From Strigops habroptila (Eukaryota > Chordata > Aves > Psittaciformes > Psittacidae): DNA of 64,000 nt. The position numbers were made by a program, and so were the translations under genes. Positions 21,802-34,300 of this stretch are shown here, one piece after another (position 1 is the stretch's first letter; the number at the start of each line of letters is the position of its first letter). A model generated the notes under the pieces. The model worked only from the letters and a program-made list of their open reading frames with translations, did not search any database and was not told the origin of the DNA. The DNA lies in the NCBI RefSeq assembly GCF_004027225.2, contig NC_044301.2:19024598-19088597 (forward strand), read 5' to 3'.

Positions 21802-22179
21802 AACAAAAATGTCCACTGGCAACTACAGCAAGTTAAAACCAGAAGATGTAACTTTAGAAGGGACTTCTCTCCCAGTAATTTAGCTGTTCCCCTCCAGAGA
21901 CATCTGCAGGACTTTTTTTACAAGGATTTCAGAACAATACAGTGATTTGGACATCGATAATGCAGATGTTGCAATGCAGATGCTGTGCTGTTATCTTGAT
22001 GGTTCCATGAACTTCCATTGTATTTGCTTTCCTCTAAAGAGGAATATCAGGAATTCAATTATTTGGGGTTGTTGTTTGGGCTTTTTTCTGGTCATCTTAT
22101 AAAGCCATACATTCCTGCTTAAAGCTTTAACCCACACGCTGTGTGTTGAGACCCTGAGCTGGCTGCATTTGATGCATAC
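21802..22179. other. Unassigned DNA between truncated provirus C and HEATR3 exon
   Basis: No similarity to the provirus family and no exon recognised. Probably HEATR3 intron sequence. The provirus breakpoint lies at its left end. Confidence 0.45.
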
Positions 22180-22356
22180 CCTCATTTTGAACACTGGCTG
22201 AAATTCTTTCAGTGCTGGAAGCAACTTGATCTGTACCGCCACCTTTTCTGCTTCTTTACCATCTGCAAATACATCAAAAAGTGCATCCAAGGCTTCCCCT
22301 GTTACCACAAGAGAAGACTCCTTCATAGCAACGTCAAGAAGAAATTTTCCAATCAT
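22180..22356 (-). CDS. HEATR3: HEATR3 exon: IGKFLLDV...FQPVFKMR
   Basis: 177 nt. Acceptor TTATTTCAG at 22359-22357, donor GGGTATGC with exon end at 22180, phase 0. Contains [17 protein letters not shown] and [11 protein letters not shown], very close to the human C-terminal region. Separated from the previous exon by an intron of only 102 bp. No defects. Confidence 0.95.
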
Positions 22357-25300
22357 CTGAAATAAGAAAGAAAAATCTGTTTTTCCAGCAATGCTTAGGA
22401 AAATTGAAAGAAGTATCAAAACTGGTTTAGGCTTGCAATGCCAATTTTGCTTTTTTACTTTTAGTGTTTCAGCTGTATCTTGTCATTTTGCCAGGATGCT
22501 GCCAGAAATTCGAAGGATGCTCACTACATTCACTCTAACACTGGCATTGCTGCTCTGAATACTAGCTTCACATAAAGCCAATAGCTGCTCCGGAGGGGGG
22601 GAAGACGACAGACACATTTACATTTCCATGGAAATTTTCAAATATGACATTTAGATAATTTGCAGAGACTCCTGTATTATGAAAACTACATGAATTTTGA
22701 AAATGTAATTAGCAAGAAAACAGTTAAACTCTCCCTTTCAAGTTCTTAAGGTGTTTCTTCCAGAACATAACCAAGGATGTCATGAAGCTGAAGGAAACAG
22801 TTCTGAGCCTAAAGGGATTTTCATAAATTTACCTAGCTCAATACTTATTTTCCAACTCATTACAACTTATAGTATAGAATCTCATTTTTCAGTTTACAGC
22901 CAGAAAGGACCAGAGAACATCTAGTATTACATCTTGTATAATAAAATATTATGCTTCATTCCTATATTTAGTTCATTAATTCATGTCCAACCAAGATTTT
23001 AGAAAGACAACCAGATTCAACTGGATGACTCAGGAAATAAAGAATCCACATTTCTAGGTGCTAATTTACTAAATGCTTGTGTTGTGGTTTAAGCCCCGCC
23101 GATAACTCAGAACCATGCAGCTGCTCGCTCACTACCCCCCTTCTTCCTCCCCCTGCTCCCAGAGGGACGGGGAGGAGAATCAAAAGAATCTATGTGGGGT
23201 CGTATTTGAAGGACAGTGGACATGTGATGAGCCAGCCATATGAGGGCATCTTCTAAGCATGCAGCCGCATACCAAGAAGAAGATAAGAGGATGTGAACCA
23301 GCCATCAGAGAGTTTCTTCTAAACACGTAGCCGCATACCAAGAAGAAGATAAGAGGAAGAAAACATCTGCAGTCAGATACATGGGAAGAACACCAGGAAT
23401 TAGGTGATCCAATAAGGACACTTACCGAGCCACGTGATTGCCTCGTGCAAGAGGGCTTTTACCAATCAAAAGGCACGTGACCGCATGTAGAGATAGAAAA
23501 CTCTGTATATAAAGGGATCGTGGGAACAATAAAGTGGCTTCTGCTTGATTCACATTGAAACGTGTAGGGTCCATTGTCGTCTCTCCTCAGTTGGTGACCC
23601 CGACGTGATCGTCATACGATAGTACCGGGAGCAACCCCGAAGGAGAGGACCGGCTGGAGAGCCGAGCCAGCGGGACTGGAGTCGGGATGGATCGGAGGAC
23701 GGTCCGTGAAGAAAAAGAATGTACGTTGCAACGGGACACCCTTGGAGGTGAGCAGCCAGTAATAAGAGATGGGGCAGAGTGTAACAAAGGAAGAAAGTGC
23801 GATTGTGAAACTGCTCCTACATATACTCTCTAAGAGAGGAATTAAACACTATGAGCTTGTGCTCTGAAAATTACTAATATGGTGCCGAGAGAACAGGTTC
23901 CCCCCAGATCCACAGGCTGCTTTTAAGGTCGAAACTTGGGAAAAGGTTGGGGAATGGTTATGGGATGCCATAAGCGACAGCAACAAAGAAGCTAAGGGAC
24001 TAGCAACAACTTGGAAGCTGATTCTAATGACCCTTCAAGCAATGAGGGCAGTGTGATCAGCTGCTGCCAGAGCTTTTATAGCTTTACAGCCCCCATAGCC
24101 TAAGATCAAAGTTTTCGATCGGCTCCCTGTCCCTTCCCCCGCTGCCCCGTCGGCACCTCTGACAGAGGACGAGGTGGATCCCTGGAAAAATGAGGAGATG
24201 GAAGTGAATGAATCCTGGTCCGTACCGCTGCCTCCCGACCCTTGCATAGAAAAGCCACCCAGGGGAGAGCCACCGCCCGTCCCACCCGACCCGTCTCACT
24301 CCAAGAGCCAGCCATCGCTTTTTCCACCTCTCCCTCCGTCCATGCCTCCCCCACCAACGTCTCTGCGAAAATCATCCACGCTCGAGCCCCACAGGGAACC
24401 GGACTGGGTGCAGAAACTACTTTGAAAGTTGGAGGACTTGGAAAGAGATAAGATCGCTCGAGAAGAACACAGGGGGAGGAGGAGGGCATGATAGCAAGCT
24501 GCGGGAAACTCCAGGGGGTGGGGGGAGGCGAGAGGCGAAGCTGCGGGAAGCTCCAGGGGGTGGGGGGAGGCGAGAGATGAAACTGCTAAAACTGACGGGG
24601 ACCCAACAGGACGATGGAGAGGGATTATTCAGAATGCGTTAGTGGGGGGAAAAAAAAAAAAAAAAAAAAATTGCAAAAGAATTTGCAAAAGGATAGAAAA
24701 AAGGGGGATTTGAGACAAGGAAGTACAAAATGCAATATAATCTTTTGTAAATAAGAAAATTTAGTTCTAAGTAACTTTAAGCTTGGTGGCTTTGTATATA
24801 ACAACAAAACTTTCCAAACCTAAAAAAAGGCCCGACCAAAAGAACACAATAAGGGTCCTTGTCTAAGATGAATCGTTGTAGCTGACATAGTTTTGGAACC
24901 TTATGACCTTCACATAAAATTTATTGTAACCAAAACAGGATTGTAGCTAAGGAGTAGCTGAAACTAAGCAGATGTTCAGGAGGTGATGTAGCGAAGTTAA
25001 CTGATAAGTAGAAGGACAAGGAGAAATCACTCATTTATGCCAGCAGTGTTACCGAACTAATTAAGTTGGCAAGTTCTTAACGAGTTCTACGAATCAATTT
25101 GGCGACCCAGATGGGACCCTCTCTGCTCGGCTGCAGGACCCGCTGAGAACAGGGCTCCCTGGGGCCCCTGGGGAATTTTCCCGGAGGGACCCCTCGACTC
25201 ACTCGGATCACTGCAGGAGCAGACAAGGACCATCTTTAAGAAGGTATTCTTTTGTAAATATTGGTTTGTTTTGGTTAACATTCCGTAAGTCGTAGGAGAC

Positions 25301-28300
25301 GTCCTGCACGGGAGTCTGTTTGAAGTTTGGATTTTGGTGGGTTAACCTTTTGTTTGGAGCCTTCTGTAAATCGAGATATAGAAATCTTGTAGGTAAAGGC
25401 GTATACCCGGCTGCTAGCGCTCGATTGGTATACATTTGGATTTGTTTCTGTTTGTGACTTGCTGGTATTTGACCTAGTTTTGTGGATTATCATGGTAATG
25501 ATTTTGGTGTTGACGATATAATATGGTTAAGGCTGCACTGTATGTTGTGATTGTGTCCTTAATAGCTGTTTGTCTAATTGGATTTTGTTTGTGTTTTAGG
25601 TATTGTAGTTGTGTGGAGTGTGTTTGTGGGATCCCTTGTGTGTGTGTGTAAAATTAATAATGGGATATCAACAGAGCGAAGTAATGTATGCAGATATGTT
25701 TTTCACGTTAAGAAACCAGCAGGAGTGGCAGAAGGAATGTGGAATTAAGAGAGCTCTGCCAGATCCCTTAATTTTAGCTTTGGAAAGGGACAGGAGCAAT
25801 TAGAGAAAGGTCACATTAAACTGACCACAAGCCCTTGGAATACCCCAATTTTTACAATTCCAAAGAGAAGCGGCAAATGGCGCCTATTGCATGATCTGAG
25901 GAAAATTAATGAGGTCATGGAGGATATGGGGGCGTTACAGCCTGGATTACTCTCCCCAAATATGATTCCGAAAAATTGGGACATTTTAATTATCGATTTA
26001 AAAGATTGCTTTTTTACCATTCCCCTGCATCCAGAAGATTATCAGAAATTTGCTTTTTCTGTACCGAGCGTAAACAAAAGTGAACCTATGAAAAGATACC
26101 ACTGGGTAGTGTTACCGCAGGGCATGAAAAATTCAACAACCATGTGCCAGGTTTACGTGGCCTGGGCACTTACTCCGGTACCTGAAGCGCATCCAGACTT
26201 GCTTATTTATCATTACATGGATGACATTTTGATAGCCGGAAAACAGCTGAATGGAGACCAATTGATTGTTGAATTACAAAATGTGTTGCAGTCAAACGGG
26301 CTACAATTGGCCCCTGAAAAAATACAAAAAACAGAAGTATGGAAGTATCTTGGCTGGGAAATCAACAAAGCAGTTGTTCGACCTCAAAAGGTGGAACTCC
26401 GGACGGAGATCCACACCTTGAATGATGTACAAAAATCGTTAGGAGATTTAAACTGGGTAAGGACCTATGCGGTATTACCAACGAGGAGTTGGCACCTCTG
26501 ATGAGGTTACTCAGGGGAGGAGGTGGTGCAAACGCACCCCGGACATTGACAAATGAGGCCAAAGAGGCTTTACAGCAGATTAGCATAAAAGTTAATAAAG
26601 CCTACACCCATCGCTGGAACCCTGATTATGGGATAGGTTTAGCAATAATCAATAGTGAGCAGCACCCTTTTGCTGTAATACTGCAATGGATTCCTGGAAG
26701 AGATCCTTTGCGGTTATTAGAGTGGGTGTTTTTATCGGCACAGTCAAAGCGGACAGTTACAACACGAATGGAGGCGCTAGCACAATTAATCATGAGGGGG
26801 TGAAATCAAATTGTTGAAATAGCAGGGAAAGAACCATCTTTTATCATAATACCTTTAGTGGCAGAATATTTAGCTTGGGCTTTGCTCCAGTGTATTTTAT
26901 TGCAAGTGGCGTTGCTGGATTATTCGGGTGAAGTAAAGGTGCACTATCCACCACACAAGTTTTTTTTAGTGTACTACATTCCTGTCAAATAGAAGAGTGA
27001 CCTAGACACTCTGCACGTCCGGTAGACAGTGCTACAGTCTTTACAGATGCAGGAGGAAGATCTCAAAAGGCTGTCATCACGTGGCAGGCCAACGGGCAAT
27101 GGCATGATGTAGTTTTAACAGACTGTCAAGGCTCCACACAGCATTTGGAGTTGCAAGCCATGGTAGAAATGGTTGCTCGATGGAAGACAACACCAGTTAA
27201 TGTTGTTTGTGATTCACTGTATGTAGTAGGAGTTGTATCACGTATAGAACGAGCATTGCTGAAAGAGATAAACGATGAGGTATTGTACAAACTATTTCGG
27301 AGGTTGTGGCTATTGCTGTCAGAAAGACAATGTGAATATTTTATCACCCATATTCGGAGTCACACAGGAATAATCGAAGGCTTAGCGGAAGGCAACCGGA
27401 GAGCCGACAAGCTGGTAGTGCCGCTATGGGCGGCTCCCTCAACGGACCGGTTCGCGCAAGCCAGACGGTCTCATGATTTTTTCCACCAGTCAGCCAAAGT
27501 ACTGCGCTGCCAATTCGGGCTGTCTGAATCAGATGCCCGGGGCATTGTCCAGTCGTGCCCCGATTGTCAACAGTATCCCGGAGGCTTGGCTCCTGGAGTC
27601 AATCCTCATGGTACTGGACCTTTAGAAATTTGGCAAATGGATGTTATGCATGTCCCAGAATTCGGTGAACAAAAATATGTGCATGTCTGCTTGGATTGTT
27701 TTTCTCTTGCAGTTTGGGCTACAGCTCAGACTGGCGAATCTAGCAAACGTGCAGCGTCACATGCGTTCGGCTATAGCGGCCCTTGGCGTGCCACGAGAAA
27801 TCAAAACTGACAACAGCCTTGGCTATGTAGCTCATTCCATGCAAGCGTTTTTCCAGCTCTGGGGCATTACTCACGTGACCGGTATGCCCCATTCACCTAC
27901 CGGTCAGGCTATGGTCAAATGTATGAATCAGACATTGAAGCGTTTGCTTCAAAAACAAAAAGGGAGAGAAATTACTATATCACCAACAGATAGATTAAAC
28001 AAAGTCCTATATGTGTTAAATTTTTTATGATTGCCGCAAGATAGCTTGGTGCCACCAATGGTAAAACACAGGGCTGGTCTACAAGGAGGGTTGGAAGAAG
28101 TTAAGAGCAGACAATGTAAGGTAATGATTAAAAACGGGATAACAGGGGCCTGGGAAGGACCATTTAAGTTAATCACATGGGGAAGAGGATATGCATGTGT
28201 TGTTACAGATACAGGAACCAGATGGATACCAGCCAAGTGGGTAAAGCCATGGCAAGAAAAGTTGCATGACCCACCCGAAAACACCCCAGCACCTAAGGAC

Positions 28301-31300
28301 TCCGTGCCATAACTGTGGAACTTGGGAGCCTTGGAGTTTGTGTGTTTGCGAGTATTGTGGGGTCAGATGGTATTGTCGAAGTTCTAGGGCACGCGCGGGG
28401 TAGAAGGTTATCAGTCACAATGGTTCAAGGGATATGTGTCAAATGACACATTGTTTAAGTTAGAGCTCAATATTACTTGTCAACAAGGATACAACTGAGG
28501 CCCGATTGTAATGATCAGGTACAATTTTGGGATGTGCTGTCTCGAGTTATCGTCTCCTTGTTTGCACCTGGAGTAGCTGCAGCAAAAGCATGAGGAGACA
28601 TGACTAAGTTAGGGTGTTGGGCCGCAAAGTAGATAAATTTAGCGTCAGAAGAACTTATGCAAATGCTTAATGATGTAGATAGCACAAGACACGCTGTTTT
28701 GCAAAATAGAGCTGCAATTGATTTTTGCTTTTAGCACAGGGTCATGGGCTTGAGGATTTTGAAGGGATGTGCTGTATGAATCTCTCTGACCATTCGGAGT
28801 CAATTCATAAAAGTCTCAAGGAGATAAAAGGCAACATGAACAAACTAACGGTGGTCAATTCAGGTTCAGATAAGTGGTTAAGGGGTTGGGGCATAATGGG
28901 ATGGCTTTTAGATCTTTGTAAAAAAGGCATTGTAATTTTAAGAATAATTGTGATTGTATTGTTAATCGTTCCCTGTATCTTAAAGGGAGTGTCTAACATG
29001 ATTACTAATTCCTTGAAGAAAGTTTGGCTGGTTCAAAGAGAAAAAGGGGGAACTGTGGGGTCGTATTTGGAGGACAGTGGACATGTGATGAGCCAGCCAT
29101 ATGAGGGCATCTTCTAAGCATGCAGCCGCATACCAAGAAGAAGATAAGAGGATGTGAACCAGCCATCAGAGAGTTTCTTCTAAACACGTAGCCGCATACC
29201 AAGAAGAAGATAAGAGGAAGAAAACATCTGCAGTCAGATACATGGGAAGAACACCAGGAATTAGGTGATCCAATAAGGACACTTACCGAGCCACGTGATT
29301 GCCTCGTGCAAGAGGGCTTTTACCAACCAAAAGGCGTGTGACTGCATGTAGAGATAGAAAACTCTGTATATAAAGGGATCGTGGGAACAATAAAGTGGCT
29401 TCTGCTTGATTCACATTGAATCGTGTAGGGTCCATTGTCGTCTCTCCTCAAATCTAACTCCCACAGGTTGAGATAAGAACAGTCCAGTAACTAAGGTATA
29501 ATACAAAACCACTACTGCTACCACCAATAATAATAACGATAAGGGGAATAACAAGGGGAGAGAATACAATTGCTCACCACCTGCCAACCGATACCCAGCC
29601 CGACCCGAGCAGCGATCTGGCCCTTCTGGGAAACTCCTCCCAGTTTCTATACTGGGCGTGACGTGCTGTGGTATGGAATACCCCTTTGGCTAGTTTGGGT
29701 CAGGTGTCCTGTCTCTGCTTCCTCCCGGCTTCCCCTCCTCCCTGGCAGAGCAAGAGACTGAGAAAGTCCTTGGTCGGAGTAAACATTACTTAGCAACAAC
29801 TAAAAACATCGGTGTGTTATCAGCACTATTCCCAGACTAAAGTCGAAAACACAGTACTGCACCAGCTACTAAGAAGGAGAAAAATGATTGCTACTGCTGA
29901 ACCCGGGACAGCTTGTCATTATATCCATCTCCTAAAGATAGCACCTGTGGCTTATTGCTATTTTGGTTTTGAAATACCTTTCATCTGTTTACATGTTAAG
30001 GAAGAGATACATAAAAAAGTATTCCTGTAAGGTCTATGAAAAATACAAAGAGTGAATGCTATTAAATCTATTCTTTCAGTGTTCACATTTACTGAAATTT
30101 AGCACTTCATTTAAATGGTTTTGTTTCAAAAACTTTCCAGCACAATCTCACATGAATTTGCACCTACCAGAGCATTTGAGTTTGAAAGCCTTTACCTGGG
30201 AGATGTACTTTGATGCCACTGTTTGTGGAAGAGCCCTTAAAGTGCTAGTTATGGCTTCTAGGAATTCTGTGTCTTTAGGAAGTTCTGTCAAAGAATTGAA
30301 CCCAGAGCCAAAAGTTAAACAGTATGATGAAGGATATGAGAAGCAAAGAAATACAAATTCCTTAATTTTTCCTGCAGGTAGTACTGCAAACAGCTACATT
30401 TTCAGAGACTGGTCTTTGTAGGTTGTAACCAGAGCAATTTGTTTGAATTCAGTATTAATTGCATCTGCAGGTTAGAACACAGTTGGTCCTCATTTTCAGG
30501 CATATCCCTGGTTAAGACACTTGTGTGACCTAACGTATGGTACAAAGCACTGCCATCAGAACAGAGGCTTGAAAACTGGTTATCGCATGGAAGCCGTCAT
30601 ACAGGAACTAAGAAAGCTACAGAAGCTGACTGTGTACTTTAACTCCTTCTGTTTTCTAAGCAGGCTTTTTAGGCACCCAGAACACTGGACTCCTGCCAAT
30701 TCATATGAAGAACATGTTTTCCGGTGGTTTAATAACCTTTCAGAAATGTATGACTCAAACACTGCATTACTGTTGCTTAACTACAAATTCATCGATACCA
30801 GCCATCATCTTCAATGCATGTTCTGCATTTCTTGAAGCTTTTTCTTTTCCCCCAATGTGTTCTTATTTTCTGGACCACTCCAGATGCAGAACCTCTTGAT
30901 TATTTCGTGCATATCTATCTCCTCCCTTCCCATGTAAGCAACTAGATCTTTATGCCTCTTTTTCACCCTGTAAACCACAGAATTCCTTCTAACCACATGT
31001 TGGTATGTTATCAACTCTATCTGGCAGTTTCCATTACACAGCATTTAACTATTAAAAAAATATTATGGTAACAAAAACGCACCTGGGCCATTAAACTAAT
31101 TCATTAGCACCCTCTGTCTTCAGGTAGCCACTTCTCCAGTTTCATCTAAGAACTGACTATTGAGAAGCATAACAGGTAGACCCTGAAATCTTGGAAGTCT
31201 GCTCTTCAAGCACGAGACAAATATTTTAGGTGAACTTCCTTGTATATGTCTTCATATTTATTTCCTGTATTTTAGTTTTTCAAGCACTGTGCACTCAGTA

Positions 31301-34300
31301 GTAATGTTCCCATAGACTGATCACATGCTTTTAATGACATTGACAAAAAAAGTGTGTTTTGCAGGCAGATGCATTTTCAGGCATTAATAAAGTGTCATAG
31401 TATATGCTACAACAAATCAGAACTACATACATCACATTTGTGACTACGAATGAAGATGCCTGAAGGAAGGGAAGTGAGCTTCTCAAGCTTCTAAGAGACC
31501 CGTGCATATGCTAGACTTCAACAGAACTGTCTTAGGAAAAATTTTTTCTGACAATTTTTAGAATTGTCAGGCTTTTTGAAGAGCCATCATTACTGACCTT
31601 AGAACAAAAACAGATTATCAGAATAGCCTGCATGAAGCAGCCTGTCAGGGAACCAGATCATCAGCTTTGAACCAGGGTTTGGGTTTTTTGCCTTTTTTTT
31701 TAATCTCAGTTCGACTTCTCTAGTGTCAGTAACAGAGAGATCATAGCATAAATGTTCCAACAGTATTATTGGAATGATGCTGATCTCATGTAGAAGATTA
31801 CAGGAGGCAGCTGGAAATGCCAACTGCCGAGTAACTACACTAAACTATCCAATAATACAGATACCAGCAGATATATGGGGAAACCATCACAGTGTCCCTA
31901 TGAAATAATGTGCCTTGGAGGAACTACAGTGGATACATTCTAGTATTTACCAGGATATATCTGATATTCAAAAATAGTATTTTTAGAAAAATGAAATTTA
32001 TTGCCTTCTCTATTGAACTCGAGCCACCACCATAACAGGAAGTTGAGCAGCTTCAATATTTAGTCATTAGCACATTTTCTTATTACAAATATATTTTCAA
32101 TAAAGCTATGCAATCATATGCATAAAGCACATTCTGGAGACAAGGCAGCTGCTCTCTTTCCTACTGTACATTCTGGAGATTTTTGCAACAACCACCTTTG
32201 CCATAATTGCTTAAGATTAAAAAAGAAGAAAAAACCAAAAAAACGTGAAAGACTGCTAGATTCCCCTTTTTTCCCATGTCTCTTTAGGCTAGTTAGCACA
32301 CTTAAAAAGAAAACATCCCATCTTCTTCATGGCTTGTCTGATTGATGAAAACCCCACCCCCCAAAAAAAAAAACCCCAACAACCAACCAAAAAAAAAACC
32401 CAAATGCAAACTACTAGATTTCTGAAACACATGAACAGCTCATGTATTGATGCTCCACCTCCAGGCCAAAAAAAGTGAAGCTAAACAAATTTTAAAAAAT
32501 ACTCCTTTTCTACAGATGGATTTGGATCATTTCTTTGCCTAACTTGGTATACAAATCAGGCAGAAGGGAAAGGCTGTACCATGTCTTGGAAACAAAAGAC
32601 AATACCTTTTTTGGAATGAGATTGTTCAGAAACACCGAGTTAACCACATCAGAGAGGCATAGGGTTGACATTAGCAGCCCACTCCCCTCATTGTACGAGT
32701 TTTCCATAAACAAGTTGCTTTCATCACTGCTGGAGAGTTCTTCCCATTCATCATCAGAAGGATCTGAGAACAGAAGACAGACTTGTAACAGCACTCATGC
32801 AATAGGTATCCTACTTCTCGGTTGTACTTGGCTCCACTTCTTGGTTTAGGAGTCTTTAAGCTCTTGGGCTCTACTGAAGTCCACACAAACCAACTGCCAT
32901 TAAGACACAGTTCTAAATATTATACTACTTTTGTTTACATTGATTTATTTAAAAAAATATTTATTTTATATTCACTCAGGCAACAAGTATTCTTACGAGA
33001 GAGGTTCTTCATAAACAGGTACTTCATTCTCTGGTATTAACTATGCTGCACTTAAATCAAAAAAAGGTATAGAAGAAACATTTCATAAAACATTTACTAA
33101 GACTTTAACTCAGATTGCACCATTTAACTTTTTGAGGTAGATTCAAGCATGCAAATACACCAATTTAACTTGTTTACTAACTAAACTTTTAGGCAACTGT
33201 TTTCTCTGGCAATACTGAAGCCACAGACAGATGTCCTCTGACTGGGCTGTAACTGAGCTGGATGAAGATGTTACTGTCTCCACAGCAAGGCCAGTTGAAA
33301 GGAAATGATGACAGCAAAACAAGCCAAAACAAGCCAGATCATCTCTGTTACCCCTTTCGGGCAACCTATTTTAAGTAAATTAAACCCGAACTAGGTTTAT
33401 GTGGTGTATGAAAGGCACGGACTCAAAGCATCTTCATGCAGCGAATCACTTTATTGCCTATTGCTCTAACTTTTATACCATTCTAGCAAAAGCTATCTTT
33501 AGCCTATTGCTCCAACTCCCATACCAAGCCATTTTTATCACATCATGTTTAGTTCCTGGTTTACAGTTTTGTTTCCTCAACATTCCTCGTCGTTTCACAA
33601 ACAGTTCCAAAATAACCAGTTCCTTATCTTTCTGTTCTCCTGCTTCTGTCCACCTGAGTTGCTCTGCTTGATCACACAGTGCACTTTGCTGCTTCTTTAA
33701 CTCTTTCTTCTCCAGCCAAGCAGTTACTTCTCTTTGGCAATAATCAAATAGTTTCCATCCTCTCCCACAGGTTTATACTTACATAATTTACTCTACTAGC
33801 AGATCTGCAAGGGCAGACTTGGTGAGAGGGGTTGAGACTGTATCACCAACAGGCACAGCTACTGTAAAGTGAATAATCTGTCCATGGCTAAAGGCAGACC
33901 TGGCTTGACAAGCACAAGCTAAGCCCATCATTTATATTTAAACTGATAGATCTATATCTGCAGGGTTTACACTGATTTATCTAAAGTTGTTTTAAACCTG
34001 GTTATATTTTAACTGGTGACATTGGTGTTTATGCAAGTCCTAAGTCTACAGGTTGGACAGATCCTCCTCACTGACAGGTGAAAGCTCTGCCTGCGTACAT
34101 AGGTCAGGATATTTAACTACTGAAAACACATCACATTCACCCCCAAGTGACTTTTTCTGACAACACAGATGCGCATGAGATCTAGGTCCTGTAGTAACTG
34201 CAGTAACAGCCATGCACATTTTCTGTGGTAAAAGGTAAATTAATTCACTTAAAGCAAGAAAGGTCTAACTGCATTTCACCTGCACCATCCAGCAGCTTAA

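Larger units (their letters stand above)
23193..29450 (+). mobile_element. Class II (ERVK/beta-like) provirus inserted in a solo LTR
   Basis: 6.3-kb provirus with two 397-bp LTRs, a tRNA-Trp-type primer site, a gag remnant, an odd central segment, pol, an env remnant and a polypurine tract. A perfect 6-bp target duplication AATCTA (23187-23192 and 29451-29456) shows it inserted into the older ERVL-like solo LTR. Six mismatches were counted between the LTRs (about 1.5%), so it is younger than provirus B. RT carries YMDD and the LHDLRKIN and LPQGMKNS blocks of class II elements; the env transmembrane part is of the CX6CC type. Gag, pol and env are all broken. It lies in a HEATR3 intron, antisense. 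Confidence 0.95.

Noticed and set aside
30056-30421. Plus-strand open frame of 121 codons
   Set aside because: It is antisense to the HEATR3 exon at 30196-30284 and intron sequence; no similarity of its own.
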